NCBI RefSeq assembly: GCF_016107625.1
Contig: NZ_JABASV010000001.1
Coordinates: 1-64,000 of the forward strand
DNA: 64,000 nt
Reading direction: 5' to 3'
DNA from: Vreelandella alkaliphila
GTDB taxonomy: Bacteria > Pseudomonadota > Gammaproteobacteria > Pseudomonadales > Halomonadaceae
In this document: one piece after another, positions 48,441 through 57,244 of the stretch
Numbering within the stretch: the stretch's first letter is position 1
How the letters are laid out: each line of letters begins with the position of its first letter
Notes under the pieces: model-generated
Databases searched by the model: none
The model's input: the letters and a program-made list of their open reading frames with translations, nothing else
What the model was told of the DNA's origin: nothing
Made by a program: the position numbers and the translations under genes

Positions 48441-49079
48441 TTACGGCATATAGCGGTTACTAAGCTGGGCTAAGTTGGTCGGCTCTAGCGCGCGCCGAGC
48501 CTGCCAATAGTAGCGCTGCCAATAGCTGTTATCCAAACGAGAGATCATGACTCCTTTGGAAGAGGACGCGTGTAAAAAACGGCCATCCCCTACATAAATG
48601 CCTACATGGTTATATTGACCTGGAGGGCGGAAGAAGACCAGATCGCCCGCCTGCAGCTCTTGGCGGTCGATCGGGCGTCCCTCATGCACTTGATCACCCG
48701 TCGTGCGTGGAAGCTCTAAATTAAACGTATCCAGAAATACATTTTGTACCAGTGCCGAACAGTCGATTCCACTGTCTGAGCTACCACCGATGCGGTACGG
48801 CGTCCCAGCCCATCGCTGATGCTGTTCTAATAGTGCCTGACGAATGATTGTAGGTGGCGGCGTCTGAAGGCTACGCAGTTGGCCAGTGGCGTTACTGACC
48901 GGGGACATTGCAAGGTTTTCACCTTCTGCCAATCCCGGCAGCGCCATTGAGAAATAATTCTCGGGTGGCTCCATGCCCTGGCGTGAGGCAGAGCCCGCAC
49001 AACCAGTTAAAACAGCAACAACAGCACAAACACTTACAACACGGACAGCGGTCACAGCGGGGTGTGGCGACGCAACCAT
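48441..49079 (-). CDS. NlpC/P60 family lipoprotein, murein endopeptidase (MepS/NlpC-like)
   Basis: A likely outer-membrane lipoprotein that cuts peptide cross-links in peptidoglycan. The signal peptide ends at the lipobox LTGC (24-27). The C-terminal NlpC/P60 domain (about 80-200) has the Cys-His-His catalytic set: Cys107 in GIDCSALVQ, His158 in YNHVGIYVG and His170 in RFLHASS. The 212 residues fit. GAGGTTAAGCGC precedes the ATG. It follows the DUF1266-like gene by 108 bases on the same strand. Close paralogues (MepS, MepH, NlpC) cannot be told apart here. Confidence 0.88.
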   Translation of the reverse strand: MVASPHPAVTAVRVVSVCAVVAVLTGCAGSASRQGMEPPENYFSMALPGLAEGENLAMSPVSNATGQLRSLQTPPPTIIRQALLEQHQRWAGTPYRIGGSSDSGIDCSALVQNVFLDTFNLELPRTTGDQVHEGRPIDRQELQAGDLVFFRPPGQYNHVGIYVGDGRFLHASSSKGVMISRLDNSYWQRYYWQARRALEPTNLAQLSNRYMP

Positions 49080-49187
49080 GCGCTTAACCTCGTAACAATA
49101 AAAATATTTAATGGGAATGAGGTATGAAAAAACTCATTTTTTTTCAAACCCTGGACTATAAGCTAATTACCCTGTGCTTGGCGAGCT

Positions 49188-51653
49188 TCAATGTAATATT
49201 CGCTGATCGCCCGGTAACGTATCGATATGTAGCGGCGCAAAGTGGCGTGGTTTATTACCAGGAAAATCAAGGCTCGCCCAAGGGCCAGCCAGTATAGGGG
49301 CACCACACAACCATGCGACTAGCGCCTGCCGAAACCCAGCCAGAAAGCTTTCTCGCTCAGGTGTTTCGCCCATAAAAAACGAAAAACCGGCGTACATTCC
49401 CGTGGAGTACTCTTGCCAGCCAGAATAGTGATTAGCTGCCAGCTTATAAGCACGATCCAACACGTCGGCAAACGCTTGCCGGTCTAACCAGCCAAGCTGG
49501 CGCGCCGCAATGGCGAGGTCGACTAATTGAGCAATGTCCCAGGCAGCCATATCTACATCGTTACAACCATCTTCATTACTTTGCACCCGACGCAAGCGAA
49601 GCAGATGATGGCGCTCCTCCTCGGCACAATCACCCGACTCTAAAATAGCGATTTCGGCATCTAAGCGATCAGGATTAAGTGTGTAGGGCGCATAGTTAAT
49701 CTGGTACTCCTGGCGATCCCCAGACTCGAGCATGAAGGTCAAAAATTCCTGCATGTCATCAGCACTGGTCAGATGATAATGGCTTTCCACCCATTCGCGG
49801 ATATCAGCGCACTCTCTAGGGCTTTCCACTTGAGGCTCACTCCACACAGCGCTATTAAGCGGCCCAACCAGCGACATGGCCGTAAAATGACTTAGCGTTG
49901 GCCGCTCGCCAGGTTCACACCACGCATCAGGACGCCAATTTAACCAATGGAAAAGACTGCCGGGATCCTCTAAGTGCCAGGCAATTTCATTAATCAGTGA
50001 GTCGTGTTCCGGCTCTGGTAAGCAGCTTTCCCAAGCAAACCATGCTTCAAGCAAACGCTTAGGTGTGGCATAAAAGCGACACAGGCAACTACGCAAAGCG
50101 TTGGCATGCGTCATCAGTGGTTCACGCTCAAATAGGCTGCTATCTAGCGCCATATGTAAGTAGAACGCGAACTTCTCTGCCATATGAATAGTGGCAGCAT
50201 GACGGCTAACCCCTTTTACTGCATGACGTTGCTTTAGCTCATCAGGCGTAGGCTGACCAAACGGCGTCTGCGATGGCGGCATAACGCCATGAACGGCGTC
50301 TGCGGCAAGCTGATTAAGATGGTGCGCCTGGGCCGGTAGCCAATAGCGCACTAACGCTTGGTGTCCCTCATCAGCATGCAGATCTAAAGAATCCTGAAGA
50401 TAGACCGCCGCCTCGGCACGGCGCTGCTCTGAAATAGGCGCTGATGGATTCAACTGACGCAGCATTACATCAGGTTCTCGCACGCTGGCCAGGGCCAGTA
50501 ACCAATGATGGGAAGTATTTCTCCACTGTTTAATGCGTTCACGAGACGCACTCAGCGTTAGCTCATCCAGCAGCGAGCTTAGTGGACATTTCCATGGACT
50601 ATGAGGCGCCTGCGTCAGTAGCTTATGGCGTGTACTCGGCGTCATACCACGCCGATCGACCCCTTCAAACAAGCTTTGGCCTCGCATATAGGCTTTCAGC
50701 ACCGCGTACCAATCATGGTAACGACGGCTTATTAAGTCAGCCGCATGCGCTGCGAGATCATCAGCCTCCGCTTGGCTTAACCAGCCGCAACAAGCGCCCG
50801 CCCACGCCAATTCAACCAGTCGTAGCCAATCCCAAGCGGCCCACTCCAGTGGCTCACCTTGGCTGACGAATGTAGTCAACACCGGTGCGTAAGGGGCATC
50901 TGCAACAGCACCCCGCTGCCACTCTTGCCGCTGAGCATGGTCCATAGTGAGCAGTTCACGGGCTTCGATATCCCAGCTCTGCCGCTCCCCCTGGGCGCTT
51001 AACCACAGCATCACTTCAAGCAACTGATCACGATCATGAACCTGCCAGATACGTACTAGCCATTCGGGGGCGTCTGGCCAGTCAGCAGCACTTGCCGGGT
51101 AACTGAGCACAGAGCGAAAAAGCGCACATAGACGCCACGGCTGTGCTGATTGGCTCTCTGGCCATAGCGCCTGGGGTTCAGGCAATCGTGCCAGTGCGGC
51201 GTCAAGAACTTGCCAAGTGATGCCTTCGCCTTCACTTTCTAAATCCGCTAGCGCCTGACAAGCGTCAATAAAGCGATCATCCGCGCCGGTTTCCCACCCT
51301 TTCACGCCAAGCGCTCGGCGCAGGTCGGAAAGCCAAGCGCGCAGATCGCTGTAATCAGACGTAATACGAAGGGTAATATGATGCGCCCACGTTTGCGCCT
51401 GAGATTGTGTCAGCCAGCCTGCCGCGCCTGCTAGCGCTGCCCACTCTAGCGCCCCCAATAGTCGATCAGCTTCACCGGCTGGGGCATCCAGCGCAAAAAA
51501 GAGCTGATCAGCCAACTCGCCACGGTGTGCAATACCCAGCTGTAGCAGACGTTGTTCGGCCGCTCCCGCATCCACCGTCAGCGGATGCGGCGTAAAGGCC
51601 CAATCACACAGCACGAGCTGTTGAGCCCACCAGGCATTCAGTGCATCGGCCAA
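49188..51653 (-). CDS. Large protein with three DUF1266-like repeats, function unknown
   Basis: An 821-residue, Trp- and Ala-rich, mostly helical protein with no signal peptide or membrane segment. A motif of form (L/W)A..AG..GWL.......A......I...Y.DW occurs three times: about 68-110 (GWL at 79-81, then SDYSDL), 277-325 (GWL at 290-292, YHDWYAVLKAYMRG) and 712-775 (GWL at 720-722, HYSGWQEYSTGMYAG). This resembles the DUF1266 domain known from YbeR/YbeU-type proteins, for which I know no function. The start is TTG (51651-51653), four bases after GAGGTG. It precedes the NlpC/P60 gene. Confidence 0.7.
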   Translation of the reverse strand: MADALNAWWAQQLVLCDWAFTPHPLTVDAGAAEQRLLQLGIAHRGELADQLFFALDAPAGEADRLLGALEWAALAGAAGWLTQSQAQTWAHHITLRITSDYSDLRAWLSDLRRALGVKGWETGADDRFIDACQALADLESEGEGITWQVLDAALARLPEPQALWPESQSAQPWRLCALFRSVLSYPASAADWPDAPEWLVRIWQVHDRDQLLEVMLWLSAQGERQSWDIEARELLTMDHAQRQEWQRGAVADAPYAPVLTTFVSQGEPLEWAAWDWLRLVELAWAGACCGWLSQAEADDLAAHAADLISRRYHDWYAVLKAYMRGQSLFEGVDRRGMTPSTRHKLLTQAPHSPWKCPLSSLLDELTLSASRERIKQWRNTSHHWLLALASVREPDVMLRQLNPSAPISEQRRAEAAVYLQDSLDLHADEGHQALVRYWLPAQAHHLNQLAADAVHGVMPPSQTPFGQPTPDELKQRHAVKGVSRHAATIHMAEKFAFYLHMALDSSLFEREPLMTHANALRSCLCRFYATPKRLLEAWFAWESCLPEPEHDSLINEIAWHLEDPGSLFHWLNWRPDAWCEPGERPTLSHFTAMSLVGPLNSAVWSEPQVESPRECADIREWVESHYHLTSADDMQEFLTFMLESGDRQEYQINYAPYTLNPDRLDAEIAILESGDCAEEERHHLLRLRRVQSNEDGCNDVDMAAWDIAQLVDLAIAARQLGWLDRQAFADVLDRAYKLAANHYSGWQEYSTGMYAGFSFFMGETPERESFLAGFRQALVAWLCGAPILAGPWASLDFPGNKPRHFAPLHIDTLPGDQRILH

Positions 51654-51863
51654 AAGACACCTCTAAGAAACAGGAAGCTATTAATGAAAATAAAAAAGAG
51701 TGAGCAGCCTACACAATAAGGCCGCTTAAAATAAAAAGAGACGTCATTATAACGACATCGTCAAAATGGCATTGCTAAGAGGGCATAGTGTAACGGAAAG
51801 TGGCGCGCAGGCCGATAGCGATGAAACGTTAAAACGAGGCAAAAAACGAGCGCCTAAAACAGC

Positions 51864-51888
51864 ACTGCCCGGCGCAGGGCCGGGCAGT
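51864..51888 (-). terminator. Terminator of the GlsB/YeaQ-like gene
   Basis: A 10-bp stem ACTGCCCGGC/GCCGGGCAGT lies just past the stop. On the minus strand it is followed by GCTGTTTT, a weak T tract. Confidence 0.6.
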
Positions 51889-51912
51889 AAATAATGCACT
51901 AGGTTGGCTATG

Positions 51913-52155
51913 CTAAGCGCTTTTAACTTTACTGATTATCCATAGCAACACTACTGCACCGACAGTTGCGGTCACCAACGAACCGATAAAACCGCCCGCT
52001 TGCAGACCTAACAGGCTAAATAAAAACCCGCCAAGCACTGCGCCAACAACACCGACACCAATATTACCCAAAATACCAAAACCACCGCCACGCATGATGT
52101 TGCCAGCGATCCAGCCAGCCAAACCACCAATAATCAACCACGCAATAAAGCCCAT
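51913..52155 (-). CDS. GlsB/YeaQ/YmgE family membrane protein
   Basis: An 80-residue inner-membrane protein with three hydrophobic, glycine-zipper-rich segments: IAWLIIGGLAGWIAGNIMRG, ILGNIGVGVVGAVLGGFLFSLLG and IGSLVTATVGAVVLLWII. This is the transglycosylase-associated/GlsB pattern, stress-induced in several bacteria, with no proven activity. AAGGAGG sits about five bases before the ATG. It is monocistronic and divergent from the mutarotase gene. Confidence 0.9.
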   Translation of the reverse strand: MGFIAWLIIGGLAGWIAGNIMRGGGFGILGNIGVGVVGAVLGGFLFSLLGLQAGGFIGSLVTATVGAVVLLWIISKVKSA

Positions 52156-52322
52156 AGCGCCTCCTTGATGTTCACTTTCGTCAGGGGTTTACCTATAACA
52201 TCTTAACTGCAACGTTTTATCCGCAGTGTTTTACGTATAACTGTTGCTTGTCCTACCATAGCATACGGCCCTACGGTCCTACGGTCCTGCCCATTTGATC
52301 CCCTTCCTTACAAGGAAACCCT

Positions 52323-53192
52323 ATGATTCCCGATTCTCTCAAGCAATTACTTTCCGATGTAGACGGCCACCAGCAGGTAACCTGGCAAGGGCGCGACATA
52401 GCGCTGTTCAAGATGGCTTGGGGAGAAATGGCAATTAGCCTACAGGGTGCACAAGTGCTGCATTTTGCACCCGCTGACGACACCGGCTGGCTTTGGGTTA
52501 CCCCCACACCGCAGGCGCTTCCTGGTGCGATCCGTGGTGGTATTCCCCTATGCTGGCCCTGGTTTGGCGACGAGCGCTATGCCGATGAAAGCCCTGACCG
52601 TAACGGCCCTTTTCACGGGCTTGCCCGTCATGCTCAGTGGCGTTTAGACGCGATTGATGATCACGCTGAAGGTATTGAAGTGCATCTCTCTCCTATCGAG
52701 CGCCTACATAGCCAGCTAACCGCTCGCGTCGTCATTCAAGCGAATGCCCAACGCTTGAACGTCGAATTAATTAGCGAAAATATTGGCGAAGTACCGGTCA
52801 AAATCAGCGGTGCGCTACATACCTATTTGGCTGTTAGTGATGTGCACCAGTGCCGCCTGGAAGGGTTGGCCGGCGCACGTTATTTAGACAAACTGCGCGG
52901 TTTTGGCGAAGACCAACAACAGGGTACGCTGGCCATTCGCGGAGCCGTCGACCGTATTTATCACACCAATGAAGCCGTACTGTTGAACGATGGGCAGCGT
53001 ACGCTTCGTATTGCCAAACAATCCAGCGATTCCACCGTGGTGTGGCACCCAGACAGCGATTTGCCCAGCGATACGCCAGCCGACGCGGCACGTCACTTTT
53101 TTTGCGTTGAAGCTGCTAACACCCGCCTAGATCCAGTATGGCTAGTCCCCGGCGCACAACACCTATTAGGTACGACATTAAGCCGCGGTTAA
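52323..53192 (+). CDS. D-hexose-6-phosphate mutarotase (YeaD-like)
   Basis: A galactose-mutarotase-fold enzyme that interconverts the anomers of glucose-6-phosphate and related sugar phosphates. Marks of the family are GAQVLHF, AIRGGIPLCWPWFGDE, GPFHGLARHAQW (catalytic histidine) and a late FFCVEAANTR region with the catalytic glutamate. The 289 residues match E. coli YeaD (294). AAGGAA lies six bases before the ATG. Together with the Gts-type glucose importer 3 kb to the right it fits hexose handling, although they are separate transcription units. Confidence 0.9.
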   Translation: MIPDSLKQLLSDVDGHQQVTWQGRDIALFKMAWGEMAISLQGAQVLHFAPADDTGWLWVTPTPQALPGAIRGGIPLCWPWFGDERYADESPDRNGPFHGLARHAQWRLDAIDDHAEGIEVHLSPIERLHSQLTARVVIQANAQRLNVELISENIGEVPVKISGALHTYLAVSDVHQCRLEGLAGARYLDKLRGFGEDQQQGTLAIRGAVDRIYHTNEAVLLNDGQRTLRIAKQSSDSTVVWHPDSDLPSDTPADAARHFFCVEAANTRLDPVWLVPGAQHLLGTTLSRG

Positions 53193-53252
53193 TCCTCGGT
53201 TCATCAAGGCTTTGTTATCATCAAGGCAATTAATGTTTTTAAGGGAGACATA

Positions 53253-53441
53253 ATGGATCCACAGCAATGGCTGGAGGCTGCCACCTTTGCCTTTAACCTG
53301 ATCGGCATGGTGGTATGCTTAGTTGGCTTAACACTTGCGCAAAAAATGCAGCGCCGCTGGCCAGGGTATTGCGTCGCTGTGGTTGGGTTTATCATCGCCA
53401 CCCTACCCATGCTTTCCCAGGTTGTACTAATAAGGAATTGA
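53253..53441 (+). CDS. 62-residue two-segment membrane protein linked to ycjX
   Basis: An unrecognised small protein: a short amphipathic start (MDPQQWLEAATF), a first membrane helix (AFNLIGMVVCLVGLTLA), a basic turn (QKMQRRWPG) and a second helix (YCVAVVGFIIATLPMLSQVVLI). AAGGGAGA lies a few bases before the ATG, a stronger site than many neighbours have. It ends four bases before the ycjX start, so it is almost certainly translated from the same mRNA as YcjX and YcjF. Both loops are basic, so topology is open. Confidence 0.75.
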   Translation: MDPQQWLEAATFAFNLIGMVVCLVGLTLAQKMQRRWPGYCVAVVGFIIATLPMLSQVVLIRN

Positions 53442-53445
53442 TAGG

Positions 53446-54834
53446 ATGCGCCAGCCGTTAAGTCGCGAACTGAGCAATTTATTAGAGCGAGGCCGTGACC
53501 GGCAATTAAGGCTGGCGGTAACGGGGCTGTCTCAGGCAGGGAAAACCGCGTTTCTAACGTCTCTGGTTAACCAACTGCGCCACGCTGGGGTAGAGGCTCA
53601 ACTAGACTTGTTACCCGCCGCCCGTGAAGGGCGTTTGCTGGGTGCGCAGCGGTTGAACCAGCCTGACCTTGGCGTGCCGCGTTTCCCCTATGATCCTGGC
53701 ATGGCGGCGCTACGTGCGACGCCGCCGCGCTGGCCCGAACCCACCCGTGGCATCAGTGAATTGCGCTTACAGCTACGCTACCGCCCTGCCCAACAAGGCT
53801 GGTTTACCCCAGATATTGCCCACTTAACCCTCGACTTGTTCGACTACCCAGGCGAGTGGCTGCTGGATTTACCCCTGCTACAGCACGATTTTTACAGCTG
53901 GTGCCAGGCGCAGTCACTGCATGAAGGGCCACACCGGAAGGTGTTATTCAGCGAATGGCTAGCGGAGGCTGAACAACTAGACCCTGCCGCCGAGGCTGAT
54001 GAAGCTAAACTGGCAGCGCTCGCAGATGCCTATGCCCAAGGTCTTCGCCGGGCTAAACAGGCAGGATTTTCCGATCTTCAGCCAGGACGTTTCTTGCTCC
54101 CTGGCGAGCTAGATGGCGCGCCAGTACTGCAATTTTTTCCGCTACCTGAATTAAATGCACCTAAAGAAACCCTGGAAGCACTACCTGATACTAGTATTTA
54201 CGCCACCTTGGCCGCGCGCTTTCGTTACTATCAGCAGCAAGTGGTACGGCCCTTTTATCGTGACCATTTCCGTCGTTTCGACCGTCAGATTGTGCTGGTC
54301 GATGTGCTTGGTGCGCTTAATGCCGGGCCGGAACGCTTTGAAGACCTCTCCCATGCGCTGCGCCAGCTGATGCAAAGCTTCGATTACGGCAAGCGCAGCC
54401 TGTTGACGCGTCTATTTGCGCCGAAAATAGACCGTCTGGCCATTGCTGCAACTAAAGCTGACCACGTGACGCCCGACCAACACGGCAATGTTGTGCAACT
54501 GCTGGAGGCGTTACTTGCTGAGCCACTTAAAGACCTGCGTTTTGCCGACATTCCGGTGAAGGCATTGTCACTGGCTGCCATACGCGCCACTGAAGCCCGT
54601 GAAGTGCTCCACGAAGGCAAGCGCACCCCCGCGCTAAAAGGCACTACCCTTGAAGGCGAAGATGTACTGGTCTACCCAGGTGACGTGCCAAACCGTCTTC
54701 CGAAACCCGATTTTTGGCTGCAGCAGGGCTTCGACTTTCCCAGCTTTCGCCCAATGTCTGTTGACAGCGAAGCGCTTTCACACATCCGCATGGACGCCGC
54801 TATCGACTGGCTGATTGGAGATAAATTGATATGA
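53446..54834 (+). CDS. ycjX: YcjX-like P-loop NTPase (DUF463)
   Basis: A 462-residue protein of the YcjX family, related to small GTPases, with unknown cellular task; in E. coli it is stress-inducible with ycjF. The P-loop is GLSQAGKT at 27-34. LTLDLFDYPGEWLLDLPLL supplies the DxxG-like switch. DRQIVLVDVLGALNAG and AATKADHV (NKxD-like) follow. A basic C-terminal part ends it. Its stop overlaps the ycjF start as ATGA. The preceding 62-residue membrane-protein gene ends four bases upstream. Confidence 0.9.
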   Translation: MRQPLSRELSNLLERGRDRQLRLAVTGLSQAGKTAFLTSLVNQLRHAGVEAQLDLLPAAREGRLLGAQRLNQPDLGVPRFPYDPGMAALRATPPRWPEPTRGISELRLQLRYRPAQQGWFTPDIAHLTLDLFDYPGEWLLDLPLLQHDFYSWCQAQSLHEGPHRKVLFSEWLAEAEQLDPAAEADEAKLAALADAYAQGLRRAKQAGFSDLQPGRFLLPGELDGAPVLQFFPLPELNAPKETLEALPDTSIYATLAARFRYYQQQVVRPFYRDHFRRFDRQIVLVDVLGALNAGPERFEDLSHALRQLMQSFDYGKRSLLTRLFAPKIDRLAIAATKADHVTPDQHGNVVQLLEALLAEPLKDLRFADIPVKALSLAAIRATEAREVLHEGKRTPALKGTTLEGEDVLVYPGDVPNRLPKPDFWLQQGFDFPSFRPMSVDSEALSHIRMDAAIDWLIGDKLI

Positions 54835-55868
54835 GTAATCCTCAGCCGCGCCGGGATTTCCAGACAGAAGAAGCACCCGCCCCCAGCCCCGAACAGTTGC
54901 GGCAGCGTGAAAGCTTTGCCGCGACTGAATCGCATCAGCCGCTAACTCCCCAGGCAGACCTCCAAGCACTTCCGGAAGCGAGCCTGAGCACACCCCGAAA
55001 GCGCCGTTGGGGGTTGATGTTTGCCCTGGTAGGCGGTGCCACTTTGGGCAGCGTAGAACTTGCCACCGGCATTCCAGACGCCTTTTCCCAGTCACAGTGG
55101 ATGACCATGGCCTGGCAGCTGTTTGGCATTAGCTTGATTGGTTTAGGCGGTCTGTCGTTGTTGAAAGAGCTTGGCCGCCTGCGCCGCTTAAAGCGCCATG
55201 ACCGATTACGCCATGACCTAGCCGAGCTGCCACAACGCTCTACCAAGCAAGCCCAATCCATGGCAGAGCAGCTCAAGCGCCAGCTAAAACTGAGCGACGA
55301 TGATCCTCATTGGCAGGCGTTTCAACGCGCCTGCCAGCCCCACCATAGCGGTGAAGAGATACAAACACTGCTGCGCTACCACCTACTGGCACCCCGCGAC
55401 CGCGAAGCCCAACGCCTGATTACCCGCATGTCTGGCGAAACGGCCATTATGGTGGCTATCAGCCCGCTTACATTGGTGGATATGGCACTGGTGGCCTGGC
55501 GCAGCCTTGCCATGGTCGACAGACTCTGCCGACTTTATGGATTGGAACTAGGCTATGCCAGTCGCTTGCGGCTTTTCCGTAATGTGCTGCATAACATGGC
55601 CTTTGCTGGGGCCAGTGAACTGGCCACTGACGCCAGCATGGATATGCTTTCGCTTGATTTGGCAGGCAGGCTTTCCGCCCGTGCGGGCCAAGGCTTGGCC
55701 ACAGGCCTACTGAGCGCCCGTTTAGGGCTACGCGCCCAGCGTCTATGCCGCCCGGTGGCCTTTACGGATGAAGAGCAACCCAAGCTGGCCGATCTACGCC
55801 AAGACCTATGGAGGCAAATCAAACGGCTCGATAAAGAGCCTACCCCCGCCACGCGTCATCAAAAGTAA
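54831..55868 (+). CDS. ycjF: YcjF-like membrane protein (TIGR01620/DUF697)
   Basis: A 345-residue inner-membrane protein, the standard partner gene of ycjX. A soluble Pro/Glu/Gln-rich N-terminus (about 1-55) is followed by two membrane helices (RWGLMFALVGGATLGSVELATG and WMTMAWQLFGISLIGLGGLSLL), a charged coiled-coil-like stretch (LKELGRLRRLKRHDRLRHDLAELPQRSTKQAQSMAEQLKRQL), and a C-terminal DUF697-type region (VAISPLTLVDMALVAWRSLAMVDRLCRLYG). Its function is unknown. It is translationally coupled to ycjX. Confidence 0.88.
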   Translation: MSNPQPRRDFQTEEAPAPSPEQLRQRESFAATESHQPLTPQADLQALPEASLSTPRKRRWGLMFALVGGATLGSVELATGIPDAFSQSQWMTMAWQLFGISLIGLGGLSLLKELGRLRRLKRHDRLRHDLAELPQRSTKQAQSMAEQLKRQLKLSDDDPHWQAFQRACQPHHSGEEIQTLLRYHLLAPRDREAQRLITRMSGETAIMVAISPLTLVDMALVAWRSLAMVDRLCRLYGLELGYASRLRLFRNVLHNMAFAGASELATDASMDMLSLDLAGRLSARAGQGLATGLLSARLGLRAQRLCRPVAFTDEEQPKLADLRQDLWRQIKRLDKEPTPATRHQK

Positions 55869-55892
55869 GCGCATTTTGTAAGCTAGCGCTCC

Positions 55893-55928
55893 CTCCCACA
55901 AAGTAGCGCTGAATGCCTTTGTAGGAGG
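55893..55928. repeat. REP-like imperfect hairpin between ycjF and gtsD
   Basis: CTCCCACAAAG and CTTTGTAGGAG are inverted with one mismatch around a 13-base loop, in the 69-base gap between convergent ycjF and gtsD. The TTGTAGGAG arm resembles REP elements of pseudomonads. There is no T tract. Confidence 0.4.
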
Positions 55929-55937
55929 CCGATCTAT

Positions 55938-57059
55938 TTACGCCAAGCGCTGTTCAGTCTCGGCATCAAACAGCACGGCGCGGGCCATATCGACGCGTAG
56001 CGACAAGCGTTCGCCGGGGGCAATTGCGCACTTGGGCCCTACCCTAGCGGTGATTTCCTGCTCTCCCAGCGGCAGGCGCAGCAGAATATCGGCACCGGTC
56101 GGCTCAACGACGCTTACCTTGGCCTCCATTAATGTCCCTTCTGCTTGCTCGCTCAACCGAACATCCTCCTCGCTGAAGTGTTCTGGTCGCAGCCCAAGAA
56201 TAATTGGCTTATTCAGCTGTTCCACAAGCCCCGCTGCATTGCGTCCAGAGGGCCATGGCAGCAAGAGATCGTCTTCATCAGGGGTGGCAATACGTAGTGC
56301 ATAGCCATCGCCCGCCGCCTCCAACGTCGCGCGAATAAAGTTCATCGATGGTGACCCCATAAAGCCTGCGACGAACATATCGACCGGGTTGTTATACACC
56401 TCATCAGGGCTACCAAGCTGCAGGATATTGCCATCACGCATCACCGCAATGCAGTCGGCCAGGGTCATTGCTTCGACTTGGTCATGAGTGACGTAAACAA
56501 TTGTGGTGCCTAAGCGCTGGTGGAGCTTTTTAATCTCGGTACGCATATCCACCCGCAGCTTTGCGTCCAGATTTGATAGCGGCTCGTCAAATAGATATAC
56601 CTTGGGCTCACGTGCCAGCGCCCGCCCCATGGCCACCCGCTGACGCTGGCCACCCGAAAGCTGAGCAGGCTTACGTTCAAGCAAGTGGGAGATTTGCAAC
56701 AGGTCGGCCACGCGCTCTACGGCACCGACCCGCTCGGCTTTGGGCACCTTGCGCATTTCCAGCCCAAAGCTGATATTTTGCCGTACGGTCATGCTGGGAT
56801 AGAGCGCGTAGGACTGAAACACCATGGCAATATCCCGCTCAGCGGGCGTGCGCCAAGTGACGTCTTCGCCGTCGATATAGATATTGCCGCTAGTCACTGG
56901 CTCCAGCCCGGCGATGGCGTTCATCAGCGTGGATTTACCACAGCCAGATGGCCCCACCAAAATCAGGAACTCACCGGAGTCAATCGAAATACTGACATCT
57001 TTCAGCACCCGCTCGCTGCCGAACTCTTTGCGCACGTTGTGAATTTCTAACGCTGCCAT
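55938..57059 (-). CDS. gtsD: Sugar ABC transporter ATP-binding protein (GtsD/MalK type)
   Basis: ATPase of the carbohydrate importer. Walker A GPSGCGKS at 36-43, signature LSGGQRQR at 134-141 and Walker B YLFDEPLSNLDAKLR at 155-169 are followed by a C-terminal TOBE/OB regulatory domain (about 240-373: IILGLRPEHFSEEDV, VVEPTGADILLRLPLG), the CUT1 layout of MalK/UgpC/GtsD. The 373 residues are typical. It is the last gene of the gts run, 185 bases after gtsC with a hairpin between. It could also serve other CUT1 permeases. Confidence 0.9.
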   Translation of the reverse strand: MAALEIHNVRKEFGSERVLKDVSISIDSGEFLILVGPSGCGKSTLMNAIAGLEPVTSGNIYIDGEDVTWRTPAERDIAMVFQSYALYPSMTVRQNISFGLEMRKVPKAERVGAVERVADLLQISHLLERKPAQLSGGQRQRVAMGRALAREPKVYLFDEPLSNLDAKLRVDMRTEIKKLHQRLGTTIVYVTHDQVEAMTLADCIAVMRDGNILQLGSPDEVYNNPVDMFVAGFMGSPSMNFIRATLEAAGDGYALRIATPDEDDLLLPWPSGRNAAGLVEQLNKPIILGLRPEHFSEEDVRLSEQAEGTLMEAKVSVVEPTGADILLRLPLGEQEITARVGPKCAIAPGERLSLRVDMARAVLFDAETEQRLA

Positions 57060-57120
57060 AATGAAAATCCCATTGTAAGACTGCTGACAAAGTTGTTATT
57101 CCGGTCTGAACAACCCTTGG

Positions 57121-57180
57121 CGGGGGCGCTGTAAATCCTTCCCTGGACGCTACTTTCGCCATCCATGGCGAAAGACCCCC
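57121..57180. repeat. Palindromic repeat-like element between gtsC and gtsD
   Basis: Inside the 185-base gap, CTTTCGCCAT and ATGGCGAAAG (57153-57174) form a tight hairpin. It is flanked by GGGGGCGCTGTAAATCC on one side and GACCCCC on the other, giving an outer GGGGG/CCCCC pairing. There is no T tract. The wording resembles intergenic repeats I associate with halomonads, but only one copy is visible here. Confidence 0.45.
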
Positions 57181-57244
57181 GCTACGGGTTGATTCTGACC
57201 TTGCTAAAGAAACCTTTAGAAAGTTGTCACCAATCTGATTGTTA

